The notes: a model not told the origin generated them from the letters alone. 64,000 nucleotides of DNA from Batillaria attramentaria (GCA_018292915.2 JACVVK020000016.1:97501-161500); one strand, 5' to 3'; shown: positions 1 through 11,237, counted from the stretch's first letter. Numbers and translations are program-made.

Positions 1-15
1 CCCCAAATACCCACA

Positions 16-295
16 GCCCAGATTTGCCCACTTCACGGGTGCGACTATGGGGGTGTTTCCCTTGGTATGACACGTCTTATGATGTGGATGATTACACGGC
101 CGGCACCGCAGGTGACGTAGTTCCCGGGCCTGGTTAATGCCGGGATATTTCTGACAGAAAGCGTGGAATGCGGCCCTGTCCCGCAGTACCAAACCACACG
201 GACCTCCATAGCATCATCCTCATCTCCATCATCATGCATAATAATAAAAAAATGTCCAAGCTTCCGAGCCCTTCGTGGATTCCACCCATTACCTC

Positions 296-296
<1 letters not shown>
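16..296 (+). repeat. SINE-III, 5'-truncated copy
   Basis: This matches the body of the tRNA-headed element at 34464-34925 and a headless copy at 25205-25575. Shared landmarks are the stretch around TTCACGGGTGCGACT, the phrase GATTACACGGCCGGCACCGC, and a 3' part ending near a CATCATCATGCATAATAA run. The tRNA-like head is missing here. It lies in the first intron of the CBM-like gene. Confidence 0.75.

Positions 297-346
<50 letters not shown>
297..346. repeat. (TG)n microsatellite
   Basis: A pure TG dinucleotide run directly at the 3' end of the SINE-III fragment. Confidence 0.97.
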
Positions 347-348
<2 letters not shown>

Positions 349-350
<2 letters not shown>

Positions 351-458
351 CTATTAAAGGTCTGCAGTCTCAACAAAAAGCGACACACAGTTGGTGTTTT
401 TCCTTTGTTTTGTTTTTTAAACTGCGACTCTTGCGACTGTGCATAATGCAGGCAATGT
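349..458 (+). repeat. dispersed repeat R1, copy 1
   Basis: About 110 bp following the TG run, with CTATTAAAGGTCTGCA near its start and TGCGACTGTGCATAATGCAG at its end. A second copy at 4312-4412 also sits directly after a TG run, so the TG tract and this sequence probably moved as one element. Family not recognised. Confidence 0.7.
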
Positions 459-469
459 AAAACAACGTT

Positions 470-590
470 GTGTCGCATTCAGAGCTCTGCTAATCATCAA
501 GATAGAGTATCTGGAGTACAGGCGCACTCTTAAACGAAACTATGCCAAAACACAAGTTGGACTGGCAAACAAAGAAACAGTGCGTTTGAC
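470..590. repeat. dispersed repeat R2, copy 1
   Basis: Aligns by eye with 18435-18545 through ATCAAGATAGAGTAT, a GTACAGG(A/C) stretch and CAAAACA(C/T)AAGTTGG. No coding capacity seen; family not recognised. Confidence 0.6.
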
Positions 591-611
591 TACTGCAGTA
601 TCGAACCTTAC

Positions 612-781
612 CTCCCCCTGACCTCCACGCCATGCTGGCCCGAATGCTTGTTGGTCGTCACGGTACACTGAATCTGCCAGCAGTCCCAGTGAGCCAGGGA
701 TTCGAACCCTCCATTCTGCAACAGTTCACTAAGCCCAACCGACACGAGCGCCAGTATCCACGGCACAGTAGTCGCCCTCAT
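612..781 (-). CDS. first coding exon of a secreted carbohydrate-binding-module protein (GH10 xylanase-like), partial
   Basis: The exon encodes about 56 residues from an ATG at 781. Residues 2-18 form a hydrophobic signal peptide (PWILALVSVGL core). After it comes a CBM4/9-type start: LLQNGGFESL, then WDCW, a second Cys, and HSGQHGVEV close to the donor. This order (N-x-x-FES, W-x-C-W, Cys, HSG-x-H, V) is familiar from the N-terminal modules of molluscan GH10 endo-1,4-beta-xylanase-like proteins, which bind plant or algal polysaccharide outside the cell. A clean donor (GGGGGAG|GTAAGG) ends the exon in phase 2. An AG acceptor-like site (CTGTACAG) just upstream of the ATG could end a 5' UTR intron. 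The rest of the gene lies beyond the left edge. The catalytic domain is inferred only, and a CBM-only protein is equally possible. Confidence 0.6.
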
Positions 782-1454
782 CGTACCCTGAGCTTGTCCT
801 GACTGTACAGTGAAAGACAACGGAGGGCATTGAAAAATAATCTCAGTGTCAAGGAGAGGTGGCCTTGGCCAATAGTGTAATCTGTCTGAAGAAATGATTA
901 AAGACCAATACTCGAAGATTTTGCTACAATACTAGGCTTCACAAAAGAGACTTTTTTTTTAAAGGAACAGTTGCGTCTGTGACTGCGCCTATGCGCACGA
1001 AATAGCCTATTCAGTTAAAGCTACGTACTGCTGCATCCACAACGCCGCCCCCACGTTTTTTTTTTTTTTTTCGCCCTTTCAGTATTTTGTTGTTGCTGCT
1101 GTTTTATTTCTGCTTCAGCAGTACAAAGGGTGTGAATGTTTGTTCCTCAATGTACAATAAACAGACAACTGGACACATATTTTCTTGTTTTACAATTACC
1201 TCTGAGTGTGTGCGTGTGCGTATGTGTATATCTGTTCAGTTCTGTATACTTGTAAAATTGAAGATCTTACTGTTAAGGTAATAAGAGTTGCATTAATTTT
1301 TCTATACAAATGCAGAAGCTTTATACCGTTCTAATCTTCAGTTGATTTTCAACACCGCCCCCACGTACCTGCATTGATACCTGTGCACCGGCCAGCGCGC
1401 AACTTGCAGTGTGCTAGTTCTCTCAGTTTGCGGCTCCCTTCGACCGACGACTGA
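782..1454. other. non-coding stretch upstream of the CBM-like exon
   Basis: This should contain the promoter of the CBM-like gene, but no convincing TATA box was found. It holds poly-T runs near 952 and 1057, and a partial copy of dispersed repeat R3 at about 950-1005 (CGCACGAAATAG). No open frame looks real. Confidence 0.5.
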
Positions 1455-1765
1455 CACCAGTAAGACTGAAGAGGTATGGTGCACGGTCCTTCAAAAACTG
1501 CAGCGCCGAAATTGTGGAACTCTCTTCCTGAGACGGTGAAGGAGGCAGTCAATATCACTGCATTCCGGAAGCGCGTGAAGACTCATTTCTTCAGTGCTTC
1601 GCCTCAGTAATCATCTGCACTCCCCCCCCCCCACACCATCTTTCTTTTTAAAACCCTCTCCCTAAGCGCCGTGAGCACTCAGTTAGGGTGGAGCCGTGGG
1701 CTGTACCAAGTCTCCGTCATCATCATCCTCATCATCATCATTATCATCATCGTATACTATTACCA
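1455..1765 (+). mobile_element. LINE 3' end (reverse-transcriptase C-terminus) with trinucleotide tail
   Basis: A frame ending at the TAA near 1610 reads APKLWNSLPETVKEA, then AFRKRVKTHFFSAS and a stop. This is the characteristic tail of non-LTR retrotransposon ORF2 proteins (WNSLP...F+..LKT.LF). A short 3' UTR follows, then an (ATC)n-like tail to about 1760. Only the extreme 3' end is present, as expected of 5'-truncated insertion. Clade not determined. Confidence 0.75.
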
Positions 1766-1799
1766 CCATTACTATGTTTTATTTGGAGAGACTTCTTGT

Positions 1800-1895
1800 C
1801 AGTTTGGAACATTTGCGCTTGTGCACTCGAAATAGCGTATCTTAGAGATTAGCAGAGCTCCGGGATACAGCACACTGAAGTTTGATGGCCGTGCA
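1800..1895. repeat. dispersed repeat R3, copy
   Basis: Matches 24778-24900 by eye (TTTGGAACA, GCGCTTGTG, CGAAATAG, AGATTAG(C/T)AGAGCTCCG, GTTTGATGG), with a shorter match near 950-1005. Non-coding, unknown family. Confidence 0.6.
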
Positions 1896-2077
1896 AAACA
1901 AGGAAAACTCAGCAACAAGGGGCTGTACATTCCGTTCCAAATCATTCAATGAGTTCCCACGACAGAGGACCGTATTTTTTCCAAATTCAAAACGCCTTAT
2001 CACCAGAAAAAAATCCAAAAACCGGCTTTGGGTTTTCAGTTGTCTGTTAGAAAGACTGAAAGGGGTCATTCAGCAAC

Positions 2078-3237
2078 CAACAAGCCGACCTGTACTAATA
2101 CGTTACTAAAATCTACAGATGTGCAGAAACCGACCTGTACTAATACGTTTTTAAAGTCTAAAGATGTGCAGAAACCGACCTGTATAATACGTTTCCAAAA
2201 TCTAAAGATGTGCAAAAACCGACCTGTACTAATACGTTTCTAAAATCTAAAGATGTGCAGAAACCGACCTGTACTAATACGTTACTATAATCTACAGATG
2301 TACAGAAACCGACCTGTACTAATACGTTTCTAAAATCTAAAGATGTGCAGAAACCAACCTGTACTAATACGTTACTAAAATCTAAAGATGTGATGAAACC
2401 GACCTGTACTAATATGTTACTAAAATCTAAAGATGTGCAGAAACCGACCTGTACTAATACGTTACTAAAATCTACAGATGTACAGATACCGACCTGTAGT
2501 AATACGTTACTAAAATCTAGAGATGTGCAGAAACCGACCTGTACTAATACGTTACTAAAATCTAAAGATGTGCAGAAGCCGACCTGTACTAATACGTTAC
2601 TAAAATCTAAAGATGTGCAGAAACCGACCTGTACTAATACGTTACTAAAATCTAATGATGTGCAGAAACCGACCTGTACTAATACGTTACTAAAATATAC
2701 AGATGTGCAGAAACCAATCTGTACTAATACGTTACTAAAATCTAAAGCTGTGATGAAACCGACCTGTACTAATACGTTACTAAAATCTAAAGATGTGCAG
2801 AAACCGACCTGTACTAATACGTGACTAAAATCTACAGATGTGCAGAAACCGACCTGTACTAATACGTTACTAAAATCTACAGATGTACAGAAGCCGACCT
2901 GTACTAATACGTTACTAAAATCTAAAGATGTGCAGAAACCGACCTGTACTACTACGTTACTAAAATCTAAAGATGTGCAGAAACCGACCTGTACTACTAC
3001 GTTACTAAAATCTACAGATGTGCAGAAACCGACCTGTACTACTACGTTACTAAAATCTAAAGATGTGCAGAAACCGACCTGTACTAATACGTTACTAAAA
3101 TCTAAAGATGTGCAGAAACCGACCTGTACTAATACGTTTCTAAAATCTAAAGATGTGCAGAAACCGACCTGTATAATGCGTTTCTAAAATCTAAAGATGT
3201 GCAGAAACCGACCTGTACTAATACGTTACGACAGTCT
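2078..3237 (+). repeat. 45-bp minisatellite, about 25 units, reading as 15-residue repeats
   Basis: The unit is 45 bp, a multiple of three. In one frame it reads KDVQKPTCTNTLLKS over and over. Several units keep this frame for about 160 codons (2345-2824), and again from 2840 to 3187. Units differ mainly at AAATCTA(A/C)AGATG, which gives a higher-order texture. Some units are one base short, and stops occur at about 2289 and 2822. No start context, signal peptide or splice sites frame the block, so it is treated as a non-coding minisatellite. A decayed repeat protein cannot be excluded. Confidence 0.9.
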
Positions 3238-3563
3238 ATGCTCATGTTTTAAATAATTATTAACATGAAAATAAAGGCGGCATCGCTACAGGAAAAAAAA
3301 GTCGTCCATTCTTGGATTACCCCTCGAGGACACCACCATAGCAGCTCGAAATTATTTGTTAGTTTAGATAAATTGGATGATATACTTTAAAGATAGAGTT
3401 CATACTCTTATCTATGAGATTTTGTTTCATACTGTTACGTAGCTGTACATGATCTGTTTTATCGGTCACTGAAAAACGGAGAAGGTAGGTTTGCCAAGAG
3501 AAGTAACCGAATGTCTACTGGGGCATATAGTCTCCCTTGCCGACCTACTCTGCCGGTCATATC
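3238..3563. other. no feature seen
   Basis: A/T-rich sequence between the minisatellite and the MITE. No gene, RNA or repeat is supported here. Confidence 0.5.
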
Positions 3564-3845
3564 AGGACCCGCATGTAAAAGTCGGGGTTAGGGAGTTTAG
3601 CCCAGGGTTAGAGTCTAACCTCGAACTAAACTAGCTCTAGGGTTAAATTATTTTTTTGTTGTTGTTGTAAATCAGGAAGCGGGTCCATTCCAGCAAGGTA
3701 ACTATGCCGTTATAGAAGGATTTTTGTCTTTCTTTCTTTGCTTCCTTTTTTAATTTAATTTTGTTTTGGGGGTTCTTTTGTCCTAGTCTGGGGTAGGCCC
3801 GTAGCCGTAGGTTAAATTAACATCGACTTCTACATACGAGCCCAG
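3564..3845 (-). mobile_element. MITE family M, copy 1
   Basis: Left end GGACCCGCATGTAAAAGTCG and right end CGACTTCTACATACGAGCCC are near inverse complements, giving terminal inverted repeats of about 28 bp. The interior has the family's GAACTAAACTAGCTCTAGGG block. About 280 bp, no ORF. Other copies: 13441-14044 (same orientation), 50629-50941 and 62443-62724 (opposite). Probably a non-autonomous DNA transposon. Confidence 0.8.
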
Positions 3846-4218
3846 GTCAGGTGAGGGAATCAGAAAAAATGTGGTTTCGTGCGAGAACACTGTTATTATC
3901 CCCCATAACGCCCCAGCTAGTGCAAACAGAATGCCGTCTCTGGTCGCTCACTCTGCCTCCTTTGAAATGACAGATGTACCTTTTGGTAATTGCACGTTGG
4001 ATTGGGTGAAAAGTGCGACGATGTGTTTATTTTAAGCGCGCGCCTGCTCCTTCTTGTCGGGCACTGTATCCCCGATGGATCCTATGTGAGGTAATCCCGT
4101 AGTGTCACTGTTACAGGATTGATAAAGATTTTGGATAATCCGGTTTTCGTAATACTGTATATGTAATACATATCTCGTAATATATGATGTGGTATAACAA
4201 AATGTAGTAGTTTTTAGG
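3846..4218. other. no feature seen
   Basis: Unique-looking, A/T-rich sequence ahead of a TG tract. Nothing coding or repetitive recognised. Confidence 0.4.
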
Positions 4219-4235
4219 GTGTGTGTGTGTGTGTG

Positions 4236-4311
<76 letters not shown>
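4219..4311. repeat. (TG)n microsatellite
   Basis: A TG run interrupted once near 4237 and abutting the second R1 copy. Confidence 0.97.
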
Positions 4312-4314
<3 letters not shown>

Positions 4315-4412
4315 TTCTATTAAAGGTCTGCAATCTCAAGAAAAACCCGCACACATTAATTTTTTTATATTTTTTACGGCGACTCCTGCGACTGTGCATA
4401 ATGCAGGCAACT
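4312..4412 (+). repeat. dispersed repeat R1, copy 2
   Basis: Same order of landmarks as 349-458: CTATTAAAGGTCTGCA after the TG run, and GCGACTGTGCATAATGCAGG at the end. Confidence 0.7.
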
Positions 4413-6375
4413 ACAGTTGTAGAGTTTTCAGCGCTTTGGAGACCCTTGTAATACCAGAGCGTGAGTTTGCGGTGAAACTTCACAGTCGTCACTCAGATTA
4501 ACGTAGTGTAATAATAATTATTGTACTAACTGCGCGAGGATGTCTTATGGTGACTTCTAAACAAGTCACACGGGGATTTGGTTGACAGATTTCTTCAAGT
4601 CTGAGTAATCCCGTTGTGTCACTGCTACCGACACTGGGGCCTCCTTTGTTGAGGCAGCTAATTTACCAGGATTATGCTAATCAAGTTGATCTCTTTTAGA
4701 CTGATGGACCTCGCGTTGTGTATTCTCTTGAATTAGTCGTCATTTGTGTATTCTGTATTATTTATAGGATTCTGGAAAGTCCCTACAATCAAGAAGCCGG
4801 CTCTTAACTGGGCACTGCGGAGCGCCACAGTGCTGTCCCAAGTTGTGATTTTGGGGGTTTCCGCCGCTGTGGCGTCGTCACAGCAACCTGAATTTCAAAT
4901 AGCCACAACTGTGACTGTGGTTTCCACAACAGATTCTGACTGGCTGTACTACGCCACTCGGCGCGCAGACATGGCGGACAGTGCATCTTCAATCGGTTTG
5001 TCACCGAAGACAGCTGTGTTCAGTTTTGTAGTTAGTAGACACACCGAGCGCAAAGACTGTGATGTGCACATGTGTGTTTCGCGCGCTGTGCTCAGTTAAG
5101 AGCAGGCTTTACACAGTGAATGAATCCACGATGAAAGAAACTGAAACTTACAAGTGTACACAGCTATGAAAAGACTTTATGAAGACCACTGACCTAATAG
5201 TACGTGGCAGAGTCTGTGGGAAACGGTTTTATTGTTGTAGTAGTAGTAGTAGTAGTAGTTGCTGTTGTTGTTGTTGATACAATAGGAGTTGCTCATCCTG
5301 AAGCAGTATCCTTAAGTCCTGTCCCTAAAGAACAAATTACCATCAGAACAAACGCAAAGACTAGCGTCAAATGAAACTGTATTTGTGTGTACATATGAAA
5401 GTATACAGGGCTACATTTACATACATGTACATACAAACGTACATAATTATAAGACCCATATATAAAACTAAAGCAAACTAAGCTAAAACAACAGCCAAAA
5501 AAACCCAAACAACAACAACGACAGAAAAAAACCCAAAACTAAAATCAAATTTTAAAAACCCAAAACAAAAACAAAAAATTCACAAAAAAACATACAGAAA
5601 CAGCACTACCCTATCGCAACAGTTGGACTCAAGGGAAGCAACTGCAAGAAACTACAAAACTTTAAAAGGAGAAAATTAATGTTCGCTGAGGTAAGCCTCA
5701 CTATCTTTTTTTTTAATTACAACAAAGAGAATGAATCCAAGAAACTGAAAATTGAAATTGAAACTACAAGCTCTTATACATGTGTACGACACTGTAGTAC
5801 CGTCTACCGATCCGTTTATCATTATAAAAAAAAGGCCACAGTAATACAGGAATTATATAAAGCTTAAATAATATACTGTTGTAGTTTTGAGGCTACATGC
5901 TGAAATCCGGGGGGGGGGGGGGGGGGGACGTCTTGAACGTCATGATAAACATTATATCATTAATCAACTGGGGAAAAAACACAACAGTGTTGTGAATCTG
6001 TTTCTTGGTATTACAAAGCTGTCTTGTAAATGTGTACAACACTGTATTACCGTCTTCGTCTGTGATGAATTTTATATTCTTTAATGTGCGATAACTTTAA
6101 TAGCTATTCTAGATTAGACATATCATTCCTACACAGATTATATTATGTGATATATAATTATTAGAAATCTTCATGTTAATTGTAGTGTGTTTTGTGCATT
6201 ATGTTATGTGTTTCTTCGTTTGATGTCGCGTGTACTACCGTTTTGTTTCTCATGTCCATCACACCTGAATTTCCCGCTTAGGATAATAAAGATGTATTTG
6301 CTTTGATTTGATCTGGGTTAGCTTGTCGAACTATTCGCGCACTTTGGCTAGCGTGACCTGTCCGTCAAGAACTGG
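4413..6375. other. non-coding; region 3' of synthetase gene A
   Basis: Contains (TAG)n/(TTG)n near 5236-5277, A-rich sequence at 5460-5600 and a poly-G tract at about 5911-5928. A 117-codon frame at 4746-5099 shows no domain, splice context or start signal and is not called. The 3' UTR of gene A should begin just left of 6376; its poly(A) site was not identified. Confidence 0.5.
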
Positions 6376-7658
6376 CTACATGACAGTGGTACTGGTGATA
6401 GAGGCTGGGATCCCAAGCCGATCCAGGGCTGTTGTCAGGATGGCCTTGCGGTCTGTCTTGCCCGTGGACGTGGACGGAAAGGCGTCAAAGAACACGTAGT
6501 ATCTGTAGCAGTCAATGAACGGTCTGGTGTTATTAGTTGAACAAACCACGTCTTTATACATAACGTGCTGATGCTGTGAACATGCTTCCACACAAAATAA
6601 ACTAGGCAAATTTGTGTTTAACATTGTTTGCAGGAAAGTAGCCGAAAGGGCGGAGTAAGCCACAGTACGACAAAGAAGGGCACGACAAATTAAAACCTAT
6701 ACAGGTGGCCATTTCAGACAGGGTGTTTCCTTGTACAGGTGATCATCTAAAGCATAATGTTGCCTTATACAGGTGGCCTCCTTACATGGGGTGATGCCTT
6801 ATACAGCTAGTCATCTTAAACCAAGTTTTACCCTACACAGGTGGCCATCTCAGACGTGGTGTTACAATATTAAGGTGGCCGTCTTAAACAGTGAGTTGCC
6901 TTATACAGGAGGCTGTGTATACAGGTGTGACTGCACGAAGGTGGTGCATGAAACAGAGAGCCGACCGTCCCAGCACACCTACCTGGGAACCTGACTCATT
7001 TCCGATGTCTCCGACACGAGGAACAGACTCTTGCAGAAATCCCGGACATCGTCCGCCGTGAGGGTGGCCCCAGGCTGTGGCACCACGCATGCGCACAGCT
7101 CCTGGTACAGCGTGGGGTCGGGCACGGGCACGATGATGACGCTCTGCACACCTGGGCACCGCTCTATCCTGGACTCCAGCCACCCCGGGTACACGATGAA
7201 GGCGCCGTGGATGATGGCATTGGATCTGACAGGAGAAAGGTGTTGGCTACGGTAGGTAAAGTAAGACGCATTGTTTTAACTGCCACTGCACACACTAACA
7301 ATGACAAGCAAAGGAAGGCGATTTATCACTGCTGTGCTTCTACTCAAAAGTGTAGTAAGCTTATATACTTTAAATAAATAAAACAATTAAAAATAAAAGC
7401 AAGCCTCACTGACGGCAGACGACATGTATCCCTCCACTGGGTCCGCGGAAGGCGACATCTGAAGTGCGGAAGAAGCCGTCCTCTGTGAAGACGTTCGTCT
7501 GTTCCTGGTCAACGTCTTCTCGTGTCCCGAAATAGCCGGTGAAAACCGTGGGTCCGCGAACCAGCAACTCGCCTGCCTGGCCTGCCTTCAGTACTTCATG
7601 ACTGTTCTCATCCACAAATTTCACCTGATCATCATCATCATCATCATCGTCGTCGTCG

Positions 7659-7722
<64 letters not shown>

Positions 7723-9212
7723 TGCCATCACAAACAACAACGACAACTTCTTTTTCTCTGTCTGTCTGTCTTTGTCTGTCTGTCTGTCTCTCTCTCTCTC
7801 TTTCTCTCTCTCTCTCAACGCGGCGTTAAGCCTTAAAATACTCACTCACTCACTCACTCTCTCTCTCTCTCTCGCGCGCGCTCTTTGAAGAGCGCAATGA
7901 AAAAAAAAAAAAAACCGTGGAAAAAGAGAGAGGCTGAATGTGAATGACCATACCTCTACACCAGGTAACGGCAGACCGTTGTCACCATCCTCAAAAGCGT
8001 CCTTATCGTGCAGATGAACTTGGCGAGAGGTCACGAACCCTGCCTCCGTGCTGCCGTACAGTATTACCAAGGAGTCGGCAAGCTTGCCCACAATGTCGGT
8101 ATGCTGCTTTTTCACGGGCTGGCCACCTGTAAGCAGAAAGATACAGATCATCATCAGCAGCAGAGGCAGCATCATCAGCATCATCAAGTGAGTCTAACAG
8201 TTGGTTAGTCGGTCGGTCAGCCATCGAACATTCAAACTGTGAATCAAGGAAGAACTGAGTCCGACTGACACATTCAGTGGTCAAAACTAGACTAACCCGT
8301 GACGGCAAAACGCGGCTTGGTCGTCAGGTCCTTCCACAGATCTGGCCTGGCAATAGTCATGTCAATGTGAAGAGGGACCAGAAGCATACCGGTGCAGGCT
8401 TCGGATTTGATGACCTGCCAAGCGAGGCCCAGCGGGTCTTTAGAAGTAGAGCTTGCGTCGACCAGCACACGCGTTGAACCTAAGCGCAAGTAGAGGAGAG
8501 GCGCACCGCCTAACCAGCCCAGTGACCTGTCGTTGAAAAAGATGTCGGTGGATTGGAGGTCAGTCATGTGGACAATCGGGTCCCCCAAAGCCAGAAAACT
8601 CGCGTGAGATCTCAGGACCAGCTTACTGAAGCCCGTGCTGCCTGAAGTAGTGAAGATGAAGGCAGGGTCCGTGGGCTTCACGTCAGCCACAAACGACTCC
8701 TGCTCCTTCTGCAGCTCTTCCAGGAACGGCTTCTTTCCGTTCTCGCCCATCTTGCAGTCGATCTGCAGCACCAGCTTCAGAGAAGGCGCGTCCGGACACT
8801 TGACGTCGTTGTCCGTGAAAAACGCCAGGCGGTTTTCCAGGACTTTGATGGCATTCAGGGGCTGGCCGGGATCTGTCACCACAGCCACGCACCCGCTTCT
8901 CTTGATTGTGCCCACAAAATCAGCTCCATCCGCCAGGAACACCTGGCCGTTCATGGCCACACCTCCAGCCAGCATGATGCCCAGGTCGGTCAGCAGACGC
9001 TCTGGGGAGTTGGGCAGCGTGTTGCACACCACGTCGCCTTGTCTGATGCCTTTCCTGCGCAAGATGCCGGCGTATCGTGATGCTAGAGTGAACATCTCCT
9101 CACGTGTGAAGGCAATGCGGCTGTTCTCGCTGCGGAAGATGTAGGCAGACCTCTCTGGGTCATTTCTGGACCAGTAGCGAAGCCGAGCACCGACAGTACT
9201 GGTGGTGGCCAT
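6376..9212 (-). CDS. AMP-binding (ANL superfamily) acyl-CoA-synthetase-like protein, paralogue A
   Basis: Five exons: 8297-9212, 7954-8126, 7410-7624, 6983-7225 and 6376-6502, all GT/AG and phase-consistent, giving 557 residues. The start ATG at 9212 has A at -3 and G at +4. The P-loop TTSGSTGFSK lies at about 188-197, YGSTE at 329-333 and FRTSD in exon 3. The C-terminal GKTDRK holds the expected catalytic Lys (about 531). These enzymes adenylate a carboxylic acid with ATP and usually transfer the acyl group to CoA. The A8 hinge is unusual: CRQSNAIIHG then YPGWLE, instead of the common GRxKDxIK..G...P.EIE. No signal peptide and no PTS1-type end (...TVM), so location is unclear. It is tandem with B and C. 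Substrate unknown; a luciferase-like or 4CL-like relative cannot be excluded. Confidence 0.85.
6690..6915 (-). repeat. degenerate minisatellite in intron 4 of gene A
   Basis: About six diverged units of 35-45 bp built on TTATACAGGTGGCC(A/G)TCTTA. Faint echoes (CACCTGTACAGGGCAACACC) occur in intron 4 of gene D near 34200-34240, so the repeat may predate the A/D split. B intron 4 lacks it. Confidence 0.65.
7626..7724. repeat. (ATC)n trinucleotide tract at the 3' splice site of exon 3, gene A
   Basis: On the gene's strand this is (GAT)n/(GAC)n running right up to the CAG acceptor of exon 3, where a pyrimidine tract would be expected. Genes B and D have the same arrangement. Confidence 0.9.
7755..7875. 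repeat. (CTGT)n/(TC)n tracts with a GCGTTAAGCC module
   Basis: Compound simple repeats in intron 2 of gene A. In the middle is GCGGCGTTAAGCC followed by CACTCACTCACTC, a motif found at four other places in the window (10494, 30789, 61988, 63594). Confidence 0.75.
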
Positions 9213-9256
9213 GATGGTCAAGCTGAACGATCTCAGAAGGTTTTTTACGCACCGTC

Positions 9257-9257
<1 letters not shown>

Positions 9258-9294
<37 letters not shown>

Positions 9295-9312
9295 GTCTGT
9301 CTGTCCGTCTAT
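9258..9312. repeat. (TC)n then (TGTC)n tract upstream of gene A
   Basis: A simple repeat about 45 bp upstream of the gene A start codon, probably at or near its promoter or 5' UTR. The 30 bases before the ATG (GAGATCGTTCAGCTTGAC) also occur before the gene D start, showing that A and D share their 5' UTR. Confidence 0.85.
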
Positions 9313-9923
9313 CTATCTATCTCTCCGAGCTCTCTCAAAACAGATGCACTTTTGGAAAGAGAACTCCCGCACAATACAGGTCCTATAGCTGTGACAGCCT
9401 GCAGCTGCTTTGCAACTGTCGTTTGCGATGAGTCGCCCAAGCGTGGTCTAAGTAAGCTTGTTCACTTCAGTACAGACAAAGCATGACTGATGTCACTTGA
9501 GACGCCGTGTGCCCGAGTAATTCTTTGCCGGCGTGCCATATTCGGTCGACTGAGTTTACGCTCAGCGATGCTGGATGGTTCAATGTCGCTCCGGACTTCA
9601 CCGCAGGCACTGATGTACGAGCATGTACATAGCCCGAAACATATATTTTTTTTGTGCCGGACTTGCAAGTATGGAACCATCACCGTAAATGCACCAAAGA
9701 TGCAATTAATTTTCAATGCACAACAAAAGTGGAGTATCGTTGACGCGTGTCTTAGAAACTTCATTTTTGTCGTGCATTTCTTGATCCATAAATAAAACAT
9801 TTGCTGCAAGGGTTTACCACCAACTTATACTTGTGCATTTACGTGTTTATGGATTAATGTGTCGTGCATTTCTGTGTTTGTTGTGCATTTGTATCCCGTG
9901 TATTTACGTTCCGTGTATTAATA

Positions 9924-9925
<2 letters not shown>
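9313..9925. other. 5' flank of gene A, no further feature
   Basis: No TATA box or exon could be supported. Overlapping short frames on both strands at 9462-9809 have no recognisable domain. Confidence 0.4.
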
Positions 9926-10017
<92 letters not shown>

Positions 10018-10018
10018 G
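9926..10018. repeat. (TG)n(AG)n microsatellite
   Basis: A long TG run passes directly into a short AG run. Confidence 0.97.
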
Positions 10019-10493
10019 GAGTCAAGACTCAAATTCTTCATTATTTAGGCCATCGACTCATCGACAGTTGGGTTCGGGAGCTGTTCCCAGCAGAGCAGCA
10101 CATGGAACTATAAAGAGAAAACAATTATGGAATATACTACTCCGGCAAACTAAACCCATCCAGCCCGGCTCTCATAGGAGAGGGGGAGGGGGTTGACTGT
10201 CCTTACTGCTTAGTTAGTGAACTTTTATAGCGGTGACCTACTTTCTGGGGAAACATGTAGTGTAGAGAAGAAAAGAAGAACGGCACCTACATCTACACCT
10301 ACTACTACACCGGGCCGTCACGGGTCAGTGTGTGCGTGTCTTTCGGTGTACATTTCGTCAGTAAAGTGTATACCAGCAATGCAACAAAACCATAAAGTCG
10401 GTGAATTGTAGTAGTATACGAGGCAACGGAGACAGCAGTAAAACAGATCTCCTTCTCTCGCAGGGACCTGGCAGGAAGGGACTTTCATGAGCC

Positions 10494-10552
10494 GCGAATT
10501 AGCCTTTGTTGCTTGCGCGGCGTTAAGCCCTAACTAACTAACTAACTAACTC
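10494..10552 (+). repeat. GCGGCGTTAAGCC module with CTAA tail
   Basis: GCGAATTAGCCTTTGTTGCT, then GCGCGGCGTTAAGCCCTAAC, then an (AACT)n run. Related copies lie at 7819, 30789, 61988 and (reversed) 63538-63635. Probably the 3' end of a short retroelement with a tetranucleotide tail. Confidence 0.6.
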
Positions 10553-10702
10553 TCGCAAAAAAAAAAATAAATAAATAAAGAGGCTGTTGCGTGTCTAGAT
10601 TACATCCTCAGCATTAGGTAAATTCGGTAAATCGGGCATCCGATAAGAACAAAATAAAACGAACCGAACCGAATGGTATTGGATTTTTAAAGTGTGCACT
10701 TG

Positions 10703-10703
<1 letters not shown>

Positions 10704-10759
<56 letters not shown>

Positions 10760-10797
10760 CGTGTGCGTGCGTGTATGTGCGTGCGTGCGTGCGTGTG
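10704..10797. repeat. (TG)n/(GTGC)n microsatellite
   Basis: A TG run that turns into GTGC units at its right end. Confidence 0.95.
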
Positions 10798-11062
10798 TGC
10801 CTGTCTGAGTGTGTAAGTCGAGGCAGGCACCGACCTGGACTCGATTTTGGCATGGAAAAATCCCATGAATTTCCTGCGTACCGAGCATTCCGAACTGCGC
10901 CTCAGGTTCCATAGCGGGCACCTTAACCAAAATCTCAGGTCGTGCATATTCTAATAGTAATAAGATCAGCATAATGCCTCGCCTTTGCTTTGAGCTGAGC
11001 CACTGTCAGCCTCTGCTGGCTCAGTACCCGCATGTGAGACAATGTTACTGTGCGGGTGTCGA

Positions 11063-11237
11063 GGGTGGGTGGGTGGGTGTTTGGGGGTTTAAAGTCCTTT
11101 TCCACCATATAAGGTTGATAACAAAGACGGGGCAACGATGAAAAAGCCAGCACAAATATTTGGCCCCAGCCGGGATCGAACTCACGACCCGAGCATTAGA
11201 AGTCCAACGCTCTACCATTCGACCACCCCGGCTCCCC
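11063..11237 (-). mobile_element. SINE-I (tRNA-headed), full copy
   Basis: Read on the minus strand: a tRNA-like head (GGGAGCCGGGGTGG, then GTAGAGCGTTGGA and a B-box-like GTTCGATCCCGGC), a body ATATTTGTGCTGGC, and an end GGTGGAAAAGGAC followed by a short tail. Internal pol III promoter boxes and many dispersed copies make it a SINE, not a functional tRNA. Confidence 0.85.

Noticed and set aside
2078..3237. CRISPR-like array
   Set aside because: The whole 45-bp unit repeats without unique spacers, and the genome is eukaryotic; it is a minisatellite.
4746..5099. 117-codon frame on the plus strand
   Set aside because: No domain, signal peptide or splice context, and low-complexity surroundings.
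11160..11237. tRNA gene-like heads (also at 26941, 34464, 36688, 41749, 44279, 46121)
   Set aside because: They have A and B boxes but recur with the same long bodies and tails, so they are SINE heads and not functional tRNA genes.
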